A stretch of DNA of 64,000 nucleotides from Hanleya hanleyi (taxonomy: Eukaryota > Mollusca > Polyplacophora > Lepidopleurida > Hanleyidae): NCBI GenBank assembly GCA_036873755.1, contig JAVTVY010037187.1:1-64000 (forward strand). Reading direction: 5' to 3'. Within the stretch, counting starts at the first letter, position 1, and every line of letters begins with the position of its first letter. Shown piece by piece: positions 1 through 11,653 of this stretch. The position numbers and the translations under genes are program-made. The notes under the pieces are model-generated. The model saw nothing but the letters and a program-made list of their open reading frames with translations, did no database searches and had not been told where the DNA came from.

Positions 1-50
1 TTAACCAATTAACAACGGTAACGAGCCCCTGTGGTTTCATTCCGGTGTTT
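1..50. repeat. Edge of a dispersed repeat shared with 53633-53668
   Basis: The first bases read accaattaacaacggtaacg followed by agcccctgtg. Nearly the same string, accaaattaacagcggtaac then gagcccttgtg, occurs near 53635. The window therefore opens inside a copy of a dispersed repeat whose other end lies outside. The family is not identified. Confidence 0.45.
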
Positions 51-800
51 AAGCTCTAGGACACTTCCGATAATCTCGCAGTTATATTCCCCACCAAAGG
101 CTACACCGATTGCTAAAACCCCGCTATGTGGAGAATGCAAAATATGTTTTGGGGACAAAGATGGCTGACTTGTTGCAAAGATACTATCTAAGAACGAAGG
201 AAGTACTGTCTATGCTATGAAGCAAAATTACATAAGGTAGGCAGAACTAGCCAAAAACCTTGACAATTGAATAAGTCATGGAACTTTCTGGAGCAGCTAA
301 AATATGAAAACCAAAGACAGCTGACAGCGTGAAATAAAGGAAAATTGGACGACAGCCATATTTCGCAACATCAACCGAATTGTGGAAGAACTTAAACTAG
401 ATCAATAATGGAATAAATTTGAACTATAGCCCGGATTTTGTGTCGATAGCCATAATTCAAAATTGAATAAGGTTAGTAGTTCACCATGTCCTGTTTTCTT
501 TTGTTACGGTTACGTGATAAGGACACACTGCCATTTTCATCGTTATTTTCCACTAATCATAGTATCGAGGTAGGTTATCAGTGGGCGTTAGCACATTTTG
601 TCCTGCATTTCAATCGAAATCCTATTTACATGCATGAAGTGATGCTTAATGGTCACATCGACATTGCCTCGCTAAACTTTAGATGAACCGTGTAATATTA
701 ACAACATAAGGTATATACATGTAGGGTTAAAATGCACGGCTGGTGATCTTTTAAATTGGATTTTACTTAATTCGACAGATATCTGAGCAAGAATTGAATT
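51..800. other. Unannotated stretch
   Basis: Only short open frames are present (for example 66 codons at 486-686), with no splice context, repeat structure or recognisable motif. I see nothing I can name here. Confidence 0.5.
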
Positions 801-807
801 ACTGCGT

Positions 808-1225
808 TTGAAATTGGGAAAAAGCTGCATCGCACAATCCAGAACATTTCCAAGGGTTAAAGTAACGATGTGCGATGTAATCGATGCTACGGAACAGAAT
901 ACATCGCAACGTCACCGCATTGTATCGCATTATCGCAGCACGACAGCATTGCCACTCCATCGCATGATACACCATTCTCGCTGCATCTTAGTATAAAAGC
1001 ATCAATTGTCCCTCCATCCTAGTATGACAGCATTGTCGCTCCATCATAGCATGACAGCACTGTCGCTCCATCGTAGCATGACAGCATTGTCGCTCTATCG
1101 TAGCATGACAGCATTGTCGCTCATTGTAGTATGACTGCATCGCTCTTTCGTAGCATGAAAGCATTGTCGTTCCATCGTAGCATGACAGCATTGTCGCTCC
1201 ATTGAAGCATGGCAGCGATAGATTT
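808..1225. repeat. Degenerate 27-bp tandem array (TAGCATGACAGCATTGTCGC)
   Basis: From about 1013 to 1215 the sequence repeats a unit of about 27 bp with core tagcatgacagcattgtcgc. Roughly seven copies are visible, one of them shortened near 1130. The stretch 808-1010 has the same flavour (repeated catcgca, gcatt, tcgca words) and looks like older, decayed units. The 67-codon minus-strand frame across the array (988-1191) repeats CCHATMERQ and is a by-product of the period being a multiple of three. The GCATCG and CATCGCA words resemble the arms of the foldback element at 38098-41326, but I cannot show common origin. Confidence 0.75.
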
Positions 1226-1237
1226 CCGACAACTTGC

Positions 1238-1357
1238 CGCTGTATAATTCATAGACAAGCCAGGTAACAGAAGTTGATATTGGTGGGTTTAGCTGTGTTA
1301 AATCATGTGGAAAATGTAAAAATAAAAAGAAAATAATATTGATCCAAACACAATCAT
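1238..1357 (+). repeat. 120-bp dispersed repeat, copy 1
   Basis: The sequence from cgctgtataattcatagac to gatccaaacacaatcat is repeated in direct orientation at 6156-6275 with only a handful of differences. Similarity begins and ends abruptly at both loci, so this is a discrete module. The stretch just downstream (1360-1510) is also loosely similar to 61790-61960, where both contain ctcattgaaa or catcattgaaa followed by gcttctctcg or gcttttctct and aaactag. The family is unknown to me. Confidence 0.7.
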
Positions 1358-1847
1358 TGTCGACATCATTGAAATCTTTGACTGCTTTTCTCTTGCGAAA
1401 AACTAGTTTGTGTTTATATGTGTTTCTATTTCTGAAGTTTGTTCCTAATATTTCCTTAGCAATTAGTTATTTCAGTTATGGACATGGAACTCCTTCCTGG
1501 ACAACGGCTGGCTACTGAATGTCTTATCTGGCATACTTAGCGCATCATCGTGACATGACAGTACTCCATCGAAGCAATATCCATGCAGAGAAGCATCATA
1601 GACGTATGATCCATGCATCGCTCTGTCGAGTTGCGATCAGTGTATCAACGAGGCTGCCGCGCAAACCCGGTGACATTGTCGACAAGGTTGTTGCACAAGT
1701 CCGGTCAAAGTATCGACGAAGTAGTTGCGCGAACCTAGTCACAACCTGGGCTGACAAATTTGAATATATCAGCTGATCTGCGGTCATCGTATCGCCAGTT
1801 CGCGAGAGTGGGCTATGTGACGTACATTCAGCAGCTTAAAGAGAACT
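1358..1847. other. Repeat-derived stretch, no gene
   Basis: The first half resembles 61790-61960. The second half (1510-1790) is rich in catcg, tcgac and gcatc words and gives overlapping open frames on both strands (85 and 63 codons), the usual sign of decayed tandem repeats rather than coding. No splice sites or protein family are recognisable. Confidence 0.4.
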
Positions 1848-2184
1848 AGACTCACGGAGATGTGAGGACAAGCAACGAGTAGCCATCTTGCCATCAGCGT
1901 ATCACTGATTGGTGTATCAAATTTTCTCTGATTTCAGAATCTATTTACGTTACTTTGAAGAAACCCCATAAATATCTCCTCATGTCGGGTGATTTACGAC
2001 GGCCAGAACTACATCGCACTAACTCTTCCGATGAAATTCAGTTATTTAATTCCAAGAAATTAACTCTTGTGCACATGCCCGTCTGACGTCACCGGTCCAG
2101 ATCTGGACAAGTGACGTCATTCCGCCAGACAGATCAGCCAGTCGCCGATGGCAAGATGGGTTGTCCTCAGATCTCCGTGAGTCT
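1848..2184. mobile_element. Small TIR element (about 337 bp), non-autonomous
   Basis: The left end AGACTCACGGAGATGTGAGG is mirrored at the right end: the reverse complement of 2165-2184 begins AGACTCACGGAGATCTGAGG. The inverted similarity continues through acaa...ccatcttgccatc. The interior (about 230 bp) has no coding capacity. No clear target duplication is visible, so the superfamily is open. It lies immediately upstream of the nested composite at 2209. Confidence 0.65.
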
Positions 2185-2597
2185 GGGGGCAAGGTACGAG
2201 TCTAAAAGAAAACTACCTCTCTAACATGGAGGTAGGAAATGTCGTTTTTCCTTGATAACTTTTGATCGATTCATCATAACAGTCCAATATCTCCAGGCGA
2301 TTTAGTTTATATTGTAAAATGTCTTAATAAATGGAAGTATGCATACTCTAATTTCTAATAGAGAACAAAACATTTCGTCTATTATTGCAATTTAGATAGA
2401 CGACAATGGAACAGTCCCGAGATGGAACTCTCTTACCGCAAAACGCGCGAAACGACGTCATTGTCCATGTGACACTACGCTGATGTTAGGGAGCGAATCA
2501 TTTCTTAACCTAGGCAAAGATGTATTATTTTATTCACTGAGGTTTACATGCGATGCCGTCTGCTTGCAAATGCCTATTTAACTCCGCAAAAACAATA

Positions 2598-5500
2598 CAC
2601 TCTCATAAATTTTCCGTCATTTTGACGGAAAAATCACTGGCAGCAGAGTTTCCGGACATTTTTCCGTCACCGAAACGGAAATCCATCAGGACGGAAATTA
2701 AAGAGATGCCACGATTCTTCCGTAATTAAAACGGAATTCCGTAATGATGGAAAATGCAATATACGCTTATTTTTCCGTAAACGAAACGGAAATCCGTACT
2801 GACGGAAACACTTTCATTTTTTTTTTCTCAAAATATTGCTCCACATATATCTCTGTAAGCAAAACTCTTCGTGGAAATTATAATTCTGTCGCTGAAAAAC
2901 AGAATCATGGTAAAAATACCCAGTAATTCCAATTTACTTTTTCATGTTAACTACTTCATATTCCCATTAGGAATTCTTTCAACAAAATGAGACTATAATC
3001 ACTGGCAAACTGCTGAACCACAGTGTAAAAAAATGAAATTCAATGTGCCAAATGGGCCAATATTCGAAATATTACAGACTGAATCTTTTGATTTTCTCAA
3101 TCGCTCTGTGCATCAAGAAAAGTGAAATTAGTCTGAACGGGTTGTAAAATATAGTCTGATTAAGTGATATGATTATGAAAATCAGAGAAGCAGTTATTTT
3201 TTATGCATTTGAAATTCCACATTGATCAGCGAGTGTGAACTAGTATTAAATTGCTCTACAATTTGATACAACACACCAATTCTGTACTCGGCAAACTGAA
3301 ATTCTACATTCCAGCTAACACATTTTCCATCGGAATGATACATAAGTAAACAATTAAATAAGATGAATTCATATGTACGAAATAGTACATGCATACATTT
3401 ATTCATTACCTCACATCTCATTGTGCATACAAAGTCTTCAATGTGTCACTGAGCAAATATTATCAACAAATAAAATAGCTTGGGTGTGGTTATGAGCAGT
3501 CATCATTTTCAAGTAGGATAATAAAGTCTATTGAATAGTAAAGTCTAATAAAGACGGAATTGTTTGTTATGGGATCATCGATGGGATTAATATCTTTCCT
3601 GCTGGTAAAACGTTTTTGTAAGCTTGAGTTCTGGTCTCATATGAGTACAATCTAAATCTTCCAAAGATATGAGATCATCTCCTCAATTATCATTGTAGCA
3701 CAAGTCTTGGTGCATTTAGAATTTGGATACGAACAGTCTTTGGATTCTGTATGCCGCCTGCCTAATGAATGTCGGAACTGCTTCTTGTATCAGTGAAAAT
3801 GCCTAGCTGCTATGCATCCCTGCTCCATTCCTGGTATCACAATGAGAATGACTTGTTCCTTTGTGTCCCTGCTCCATTCCAAACACGACCTGTAACAAGA
3901 GAAATGAACACTAATTACCCATCAATGCCCGTATCGAGTCTGAAGATATTCTATCTGTTGGAAACTAATATTAAACATAGCAATATTATGTACATGTATA
4001 GATGTAAATACTTCACGGCAATTAAAAAGACACAATTCCCATATATAAGAAAGATAGCTAAACGCATTTAAATTTAAACCTGCAGACCTATAGATGCTGA
4101 ACAGTGGAGCAGTATTATATTATGCAGGAGACATCTAAAAAGGAGATATTGATATAAAACATAGCATATATTTACTTGTCTTTACATACCCAAAAGAGCT
4201 GATATTATCCAGTTTGCGTAACTCAATCCATCGCCCCATTCCGGATTATTCTGTTAATTAAGACACAAATAGCAACCAGTACTCGATGATAAAATACTTA
4301 CCGGTACATTAAAAGTTAAGTTGCTGTCAACCACCCGTTGCACAAATAGAGCGATCGTCTTACAGGTCTTGGAAGGAGCAAATCTGCAAGGATATGAAAA
4401 GAATCTTAGCCTCATTACGAATGAATTATTTTAAGAGCATGAAAAAATGTAAGTTTTACATCGTTTAATTTAATCATGTGGAATTTTACTTTAAAATGTT
4501 AAATAATCCATTGTAACTATTAAGAATGAATCAGTGTGTTTAACATTGAGATTCACACCATAGCATTTCAGTTAATGAATGCATGGGATAAGTTGCCTGG
4601 TCACATGATCAGCACATGGCCCGTTTCGCGCGTTTGGCTATCGTCTTTGAGATATTAAGTTACTACATGTACCTCCACGATATAGTCAGCTACCGGTACT
4701 ACGTGGTTCAAATGTTAAACGGCATCACAGAATACACGGATTAAGTTATCATACAGTTAACAGTTATGAACACAGTTAACGCAAGTGCTACTTACCTTGT
4801 CAGTGAATTTAACTTAAAAAACTGTTTGTTGCACTAGTAATCTGTAAATCCCTGTCTTTCCCCACAAGTGTGCTCTAGCTGTCAGGAATTCATCAGATCC
4901 GCTTTGAAACTGAAATTATCTGCGCATGTGCAATTCCAGCGGGGCAATCTATTCCAGCGTAGTGGGTAGACAGCACTACTAGAATTTGGAGCTTGGGGGC
5001 ATTGTGGCGAAATGAATGCATATTGACAAATGCTATACACTTTGTTCATAAATTATGAAACCCAACGATAACGATTTTAAGCCTGAACCGAAGGCAATAT
5101 ACGATTTTTACGTACACCATGCATGCCTAGCAACCCCTACGCTCATACTATTCAGCTTGTATCACTGGCGTCCCTTCTCTCCTTGTTACGAGGAGAGTAT
5201 AGGGACGTCAGTGATACAAGCTGTTTATCAGCGTAAGCAACCCCACGTGGAAATGATTGCTGACAGGACAAGAGTCTGTTTGAAATAGATCTGTACATCT
5301 TATATGAAAACGTGCAGGTATTTAGAAATGTATTTAAATTTACTTCAGGTTTACGAAAGTAAGTTTGAGTTTCCAAGCACAGAGGCAAAATTCGAATTTT
5401 AAATTCAAATAATAGTATCAACATTTACGGATCTGCTAAATTCAACTTAAAGTATGTTTATTTTTTTATATATGAGTTTATTCATATGTTGTTATGATCC

Positions 5501-5804
5501 CATTAACATTTTGCAACTTGAACTACTTTTTTCAGCTATCACATCATTTCGCCAATAGTAAAACAATAGAATGTTAAATCAAGTAGCTTGCAATAAGCAT
5601 GCCCTTAAATTAATGTCACGGTTCCTGAACCCCTCAGTCGAAAACGGAGTTTTTTCATCGGATGAAGATTTAACGAAAAAAAGCACATCAAAATAACGGA
5701 AATTTTTAGATGACGAAAAAAGCAGGGTAATTCGTAAAAACGGAAAATTTCCGTCAAACATAACGGAAAAAAATACATCAAAGTGACGGAAATTTCTGAG
5801 AGTG
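2598..5804. mobile_element. 3.2-kb TIR element with GACGGAAA-motif arms, TA duplication
   Basis: The left end CACTCTCATAAATTTTCCG and the right end (reverse complement CACTCTCAGAAATTTCCG) are inverted repeats flanked by TA on both sides (2596-2597, 5805-5806). About 200 bp inside each end is filled with short palindromic words of the type ttccgtca..tgacggaaa (left 2608-2810, right 5640-5790). The interior has only short open frames (longest 100 codons at 3769-4071, with no recognisable domain), so the element is probably non-autonomous or has lost its coding part. A TA duplication is compatible with the Tc1/mariner-like class, but I do not recognise these termini. Similar CAC(T/G)CT ends flanked by TA occur at 23513-23757 and 40353-40514. 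Confidence 0.75.
5153..5223. other. 71-nt near-perfect hairpin
   Basis: The arm cagcttgtatcactggcgtc (5153-5172), extended by ccttctctcc, pairs with ggagag..gggacgtcagtgat acaagctg ending at 5223. This leaves a loop of about 8 nt, one G:U-type mismatch and a 2-nt bulge. It lies inside the interior of the 3.2-kb element. Its size suits either a very small foldback insertion or a precursor of small RNA. The sequence alone cannot decide. Confidence 0.6.
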
Positions 5805-6155
5805 TACCTTCAAAGTAGTTTACATTTTAAAGCCGCAATGATATTTAGTTTCCGATCGTAGCAGTATGGCCAGTGTTAAAACATTACCCAGTGCCTAACC
5901 TGGGCCCGAAGTCACGTGGGGAATGGCGTCGTTTCGCGCCTTTCACGGCTAATGAGTTCTATCTCGGGACTGTCCTGTTGATGTTTTTTTTATACCATCA
6001 GATGCGGATATACATACCCATGGCCGCCCATGGTGGATGTCTCTTATAGTCTGATGTATTCTTTATTTTATTTAGCAAAAACGACTCCTTTAACCTCAGT
6101 TGTAGATAGGTCTATCTAACCTGTTCAGGTAAGCAGGCGGCATATGACACGATGT

Positions 6156-6275
6156 CGCTGTATAATTTATAGACAGGCCAGGTAACAGAAGGTGATATTG
6201 GTGGGTTTAACCGTGTTAAATCATGTGGAAAATGTGAAAATAAAAAGAAAATAATATTGATCCAAACACAATCAT
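6156..6275 (+). repeat. 120-bp dispersed repeat, copy 2
   Basis: This is the direct-orientation partner of 1238-1357, sharing cgctgtataatt.atagaca and gatccaaacacaatcat at its ends. It lies 40 bp beyond the right end of the nested transposon pair. Confidence 0.7.
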
Positions 6276-8147
6276 AACTGTTCAACCTTCAACTTTTCCT
6301 TACTTTGATGTTGAAGAGACCGTTAATTAACTATGCGTCTGGCAAGCATGGTGAATTATCATCAAACAGTTAATATGCCATCCATCGCATAGAAGTGACG
6401 GTTACATAAATGCAACCAACGCAAATGTTTAGTCAATATTTTACCAGATGTCGTATTCGAAATTCTCCGTATAAGCAGTTATGCATTCAAATCTAAAATC
6501 AAATATTTGAAGAATGTTGTTATGTCAGCTGTTGATAATAATTATTTATAGAAAATACGAAATGCATAGTTGCATGAATCGTGTCCTGAGAAGACATAGT
6601 CTCCAGACTCTATACCTATAGTCTGGTAAGTGGCAGTGTAACAGTCGCACTGATCGAGCAAACGCCAATTCACAACGCCCCTTTTGTAAGAGGTCAGCAA
6701 TATCCCACTCGCACAAAATTCACGCTAATCCGTTAACAATGGAGCTGTGCCGATAGCACGAACAGGTGCATTGAAACAGCGATTCACAGTGGTTCGTTCA
6801 TCCAGTCCCTGTTTATGCATTTTGACCGCATTTCCAGGGCCTCTATGGATGGTAGTCCCATATCCTCTTCCAAGTGAGGCTTGTTCTTCATGATGGTTCC
6901 ATTCCTGGGTCGCCTTTCTTTTCAAGCGCCGGTGTACGCCTGTTGTAAGTTACCCTGCCCAGCATCTTCGATCACCTCAGCACGAGTATTATACAATACA
7001 ATACTTGTTTATGATCGCAGGATTTGTACAGAGGACATTAGCATCAGAAAAAGCTAGTCTGTCCGACATGTATAACGTTCTGTATAAGTGTAATAAGAAT
7101 AACGTATATACACAAAATTACCGTGAAACTTGTGGTAAATATTCAGTTCGTATTATTGTTTACTGGAATACAAATTCAATCGGGGTTGAATACAAATCAA
7201 CTGTTGTTTATGGCACACTGCATTTGTCGCCACGGACAATTCAAGTTTTTAGCAACATTTTGAACTGCCCAAACTTAGTACATTTCCTAATATCGGTGGG
7301 TAGACAGTTCCATACTTATGGTGCTACATAAATGAAAGAGTGTAAAAAATGTAATTAATAGCGGATGTCACAATAGGATCCCAATAGGTGAGTTCTTCCT
7401 CTCTCAGGCTTCTCAACATCAAACCAACAGTCTGATGCATCAGGACTTACCAACGAGAATCAACCAATGGCGTCGAAACCTGTCCAATGGTGCATGTACT
7501 CAACATCAACAGCGTGAGACATAGCGATCACATTCTTACACCCTAGACTTTACTCGACAAGAAATATTTCCATGGGTTCGTGTACAGTCCGTTTTCCGGG
7601 TTTTTTTTGCGACATTTGCTGTAAAGTCCGTATTCCGGATTTTTCTCGAAATCCTGGGTTTGCATATACCGCGCATTGTGACGTCATAGCTTATTGAGTT
7701 ATTGCTCCACTTTGACGACGTATTGCCCGTCACCTAAACATGTTGGGCCCCGAATTGATGACGTCACGTGAATGAGTGAGAGACAAACCCCGACTTAATA
7801 TGCATAGACCAATTAACATTGGGGTGACTGTATTGACTGTAGAGTTGACCTTTAAGGTTACTTAAAGTGATCGGACATTACCGGAGATTAAGGTCGAAAA
7901 GAAAGCAAGGCAAAATCGTGCCCTGTGACATACTTACGTCCCGCAGCGGCCCTTAGCGATGAGCACAGGGGGAGATAACTGCGTAAGAATGTCAAGGGGC
8001 CAAAATTTACACTTTCTCTACTACTACCGATGCTGAATTAGGAGCGTACCGGTATATACTATTGGTAGGCAAAAGTGCGTTCCGAATGCATTTAACCGAA
8101 GTATAATATACATGTACACATGCTAAAGATATTGTTCCTGGATGTTA
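6276..8147. other. Unannotated stretch
   Basis: I find no gene I can support. A 66-codon minus frame (6725-6925) and a 108-codon plus frame (7005-7331, which opens on TTG with its first ATG at 7011) show no domain, and no convincing splice sites bound them. Around 7585-7650 there is a twofold repeat of the words agtccgttttccggg and agtccgtattccgga. GC-rich patches such as 7735-7770 are short. Confidence 0.45.
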
Positions 8148-8200
8148 GGGTGAGCGAGTGAATATCATTTAACGTCGCTTTCAACAACTTAGATGTTGGA
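8148..8200 (-). repeat. SINE 3'-tail fragment
   Basis: The string gagcgagtgaatatcattta followed by acgtcgctttcaacaa is the reverse complement of the 3' tail seen at the end of the intact SINE at 11272-11640 (gttgaaagcgacgttaaacc). Only the tail is present, as expected for 5'-truncated or decayed copies. Confidence 0.6.
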
Positions 8201-9485
8201 TCGTTGTATATGCCCCTCCGCCCCCACCAGGGAAAGGGGTTGGGGTCGCCGTGATTGTTGACCATGAGAACGTTTCTGCAAGCTTCAACAGAATTGTATT
8301 TTGTTATCAACCTAATATCCTACGCTGCAGACCGTATCCATGTGATGCGTACCTTTAGTATAATATACTAGCGAAGGCACGAAACTTATTATTCACAGTT
8401 AGCATGGTATCAACCTAGCTACTAACTACAGCAATTGTTTAACTATGTATAAGCTTAAGGCGCGGTTAATGACCAGTGTTCCGGTGTTACCTGTTCAATA
8501 TCTACCTTAGATAAATAAAAACGCCCTTCGATAGAATAGATATAATTTCACATTTTCTTATCATGTAGGTAATTTCTGTGCCATTAATTTTCCAACAATG
8601 GGAGAGGCGTTCATCGATATGCGATCGTTAGAAATTGCGTATCTGATGTACCAACGAACACGAGATTGTACTTCTAGAAATTATCGCTAGGTCACAGTGC
8701 TTTCAGGGTTGATTACCGAGTAACAATGAGAGGGCTGTTCTGTAGAGATGGGTTATCGATTATTGACACGTTCGTGGACAGGTGGTATTTATTGCATCAA
8801 GGACGGATACCGGATACCAATCTCCAATCGAATAGAAATGTCATCCTCTATATGTGTAAGTCTGTATGCACCGCACCACTCATGCTCGAAAGTGTGCTCT
8901 GTGCAACCACGGGGCTTTCTAACGGTCATATCGTACCCTATACGACTAATACGCATATCTACCTCAGTTTGTACGTCTGCGTAGCTGAGTGAAGAAAACG
9001 TGCGCTGAGACGACACATGGCGCAATCTTTGTTGGAAAGGTCTGTTCGAAGGAACAGCCATTAACGGACGACGTGTGAGACTGGGTTGTCGAAACCAACA
9101 CGGATATCGACATGTGATGCAATATACATGTACAACACATTGTCTTGCTCTTAATTCGCTCAAATGTGACCATATTCGGAGAAGTCATGAGCTCACGAAT
9201 GTGATTCGGAACTTCTAAACATAAGACGACTGGTCTTTGTTGAAGCAGACCCTCTATCTGCCATGGTACGGCTTTGATAGACAATAATTTGTTTTGGGAA
9301 AATAAATTACTTTCATACCATTTTAGGCAAGAAAATGTGACAAATGGACAGAAAAGACCGAAAACACGTGGTCGTCATTATGATTATGCAAATTGTCTCA
9401 TAATGACGCCAATAAGATTCGCGGAAAAGGTCAGAAAGTTTAAGCTGCCTTGTTTCCGTCGTTCTGGACGTGCGATGAAACGTTT
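8201..9485. other. Unannotated stretch with overlapping open frames
   Basis: Open frames overlap on both strands between 8726 and 9284 (88 codons plus, 124 and 106 codons minus). None shows a domain, and mutual overlap on both strands argues for chance. I see no repeat structure. Confidence 0.4.
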
Positions 9486-9488
9486 TGC

Positions 9489-9506
9489 ACCCCCCCCCCC
9501 CCCCTC
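9489..9506 (+). repeat. Poly-C tract
   Basis: A run of about 15 cytosines is followed by tcccatcc. It is a mononucleotide tract prone to length variation and sequencing error. It creates proline or glycine runs in overlapping frames, which are not evidence of coding. Confidence 0.9.
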
Positions 9507-11258
9507 CCATCCAGGCCAGATAATGTTCAGAAGTGGCTCAAGTTGTGTTTTAATGACAAAATCTTGCGGATTTGGCGATCGATATATACACACACGAATG
9601 ATGTGGGATTACACTTGAGTTTTCATTGGAAATATGTTATTCATACAAATACATTAGGATGACAGACACTATATCATAGGACACCCCATCCCATTCCTCT
9701 TGTCCCAGAGTCCTGTCATACAACATAGTCGGTATTCCCCTCCTTCCGGTACACACGCTATTATGAGCAAGCGCTATAATTTATGGGCACTGCCGGGCTT
9801 CCGTTTCTCATCCAGCGTTCAAGAAAACCAGCCAAGTTACATTTTGGTGCAGGAGACAGTAACAATTGACAACTCTACGAAATTTCAGCTTCCAATTATG
9901 ATTATTTATATAATCAAAACGAATTTGAAGAAAATGTGACTTAGCTTTCGCTTAAGTTTGTCGGGGAATCGAAGTTTTCATGCACATAAATTAGTAAAAA
10001 TATCCAAATCTATATATTTAATTATCACACGAACTGCCCACTCGATCATGCTAAACAATATTGCTAAACGTTATCGATCAGTGGAGCAAGCGCTATGAGA
10101 ATGAGTATATGAAACGTTGAACGAGCCGATTGCATGGCGATTATTCAGTACGTGTAAGGGCGGCCAGGCAAGAAAGCTCGGATCGGCGGAATAAAACAGC
10201 CTTTTTGATTGGTTAAATTCCTTAATCGAGAACCAATCACAGCTGCTCTATTATTGCCAGGTTTGCTTTTGTTTAACACAAGTGTCAGATTTTGTCATAC
10301 TTCAAGCATCAAGAGACAATGCATACAATAGCCAAGCTTGGGGACAACAATGTGTCTAGATCTGTGCCTTTTCGGCGACACAAAGACCCAAACAATAGTA
10401 CCTACATGAAGTATCGACCCCACTGGCTCGCTGAGATTTATGCTTCCCTACACCCCCCCCCCATTCGGAGATTACTTAGTATGCAATACACCCAAGCGCC
10501 TGAGACGGAAACCTGCCTTTGGGGGTACCATTAACTGGCAGTGTACAACAAAAAATCAATCAATCACAAACCATGTCGTATCCCCTTAAAATACAATGTC
10601 AGTCAGAATGTATCTGTATCATATATAGCCAGAAATATCTCAGGTACGTTTATATCTCTGCAGGGGGTTAGGGGAAAGTTTGACAAGGGGCAGTGAAAGT
10701 TCGTCAGAGCGGTTTTGAATTTCTCTCAAGTCACGTCAATCTCACACAATGCAAGAGAATCAGGTGGCAGATCGTATGACTTAATACCCTCGTCATGGGA
10801 AGTGATCCATGCACGGGAGTGGTTCTGACGTCATAGATCTGAACCTCGTTTTGGCCGAAGGAACTCAAACTGCCACGATACAGTATTCCTTATCAGTGAC
10901 TTTCTTTGGTTATCCAAATGATGTTCATCACTATCTGGCAAGCCGTAGGCGAGCATCCAAGCAGCATCTGGTATTAAACCATACCAATTCCTCAAATTCG
11001 AAAATAAAGTACACGAAATTTGAACGAAATCGACATTTTTATCGCATTTCCTGGCTGTGAGATTTCCGGTCTCGAGAAGTCAAGATGGCTCTCTATTGCC
11101 ATCCTACTCAACTGAGAATGGTACCAAAATGGCGATCTTGTGCGAGTCTTTGTGCTGTTCGTGGCAGTTGTATATAAGTACTGAATGTATTGGTGTTCTT
11201 ATTAAATTGGAATGAATAACGCATATACTGACAGATATAATATCGTTAGATCTTCACA
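9507..11258. other. Unannotated stretch
   Basis: I see only short open frames without domains (for example 9700-9939, 10292-10534 and 10809-11060). A loose inverted pair, gattggtt and aaccaatc, sits at 10208-10245, and there is a short C-run near 10452. No repeat family member is recognised. Confidence 0.4.
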
Positions 11259-11653
11259 TCCCTTCTCCAACGATCGCACTGCGGTGGTCTAATGGTTAGA
11301 GCGTCGGCCTCGTGAGCGGTATGTACTGGGTTCGATCCCAGGCCGGGTCATACCAAAGACGTGAAAAATGGAACTTGTTGCTTACTCGCTTACGCTCAGC
11401 ATTAAGAGGATAGAACAAGGACTGGTTCGCTCGGTGTCAGTATAATGTGACTGAGTGGGGTGTCATGTCTGCTACGGCATGATACTTCGGTGGGACAGCA
11501 CTATAAAATGGCAGCATTAGATCTGTTCTGTTACAAGTAGGTTCCCCGGCACTCCCCCTTCCCTCCCTTCCCTTCCCCGTCGTGATATAGTTGAAAAAAT
11601 GTTGAAAGCGACGTTAAACCCTATTCACTCACTCACTCACTCCCTTCTCAAAC
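11259..11653 (+). mobile_element. tRNA-derived SINE with 13-bp target duplication
   Basis: The head has a tRNA-like internal promoter: A-box-like tggtctaatggttagagcg and B-box-like gggttcgatccc (11283-11345). The body ends in cgtgatatagttgaaaaaat followed by gttgaaagcgacgttaaacc and a (actc)n tail ending at 11640. Flanks match as TCCCTTCTCCAAC (11259-11271) and TCCCTTCTCAAAC (11641-11653), one mismatch, the footprint of target-primed retrotransposition. The inserted part is therefore about 11272-11640 (369 bp). The same 3' tail recurs at 8148, 23147, 29640 and 53710, so it is likely shared with a partner LINE. The head does not fold a proper acceptor stem, so this is not a functional tRNA gene. 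Confidence 0.85.

Larger units (their letters stand above)
2209..6116. mobile_element. Non-autonomous TIR transposon split by a nested insertion (family A, copy 1)
   Basis: The left end (2211, AACTACCTCTCTAACATGG, then gaggtagg and gtcgttttt) is mirrored by a decayed right end (6067-6116, caaaaacgact...tgtagatagg). Internal inverted similarity continues: ggaacagtcccgagatggaa near 2408 matches the reverse complement of the block near 5955, as does the gcgcgaaacgacg block. Removing the insertion at 2598-5804 leaves about 0.7 kb, close to the 759-bp uninterrupted relative at 52048-52806. A shorter relative is at 20353-20636. No transposase is present. The right terminus is diverged, so the exact end is uncertain. 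Confidence 0.7.

Noticed and set aside
1238..6275. LTR retrotransposon bounded by 120-bp direct repeats
   Set aside because: No primer-binding site, polypurine tract or gag/pol frame between them, and the interval is filled by unrelated DNA transposons.
8789..9163. 124-codon minus frame
   Set aside because: Overlaps other frames on both strands and shows no domain, splice signals or codon pattern.
11283..11355. Functional tRNA gene
   Set aside because: A- and B-box-like motifs are present, but the acceptor stem does not pair and the sequence continues into a SINE body with a target duplication.
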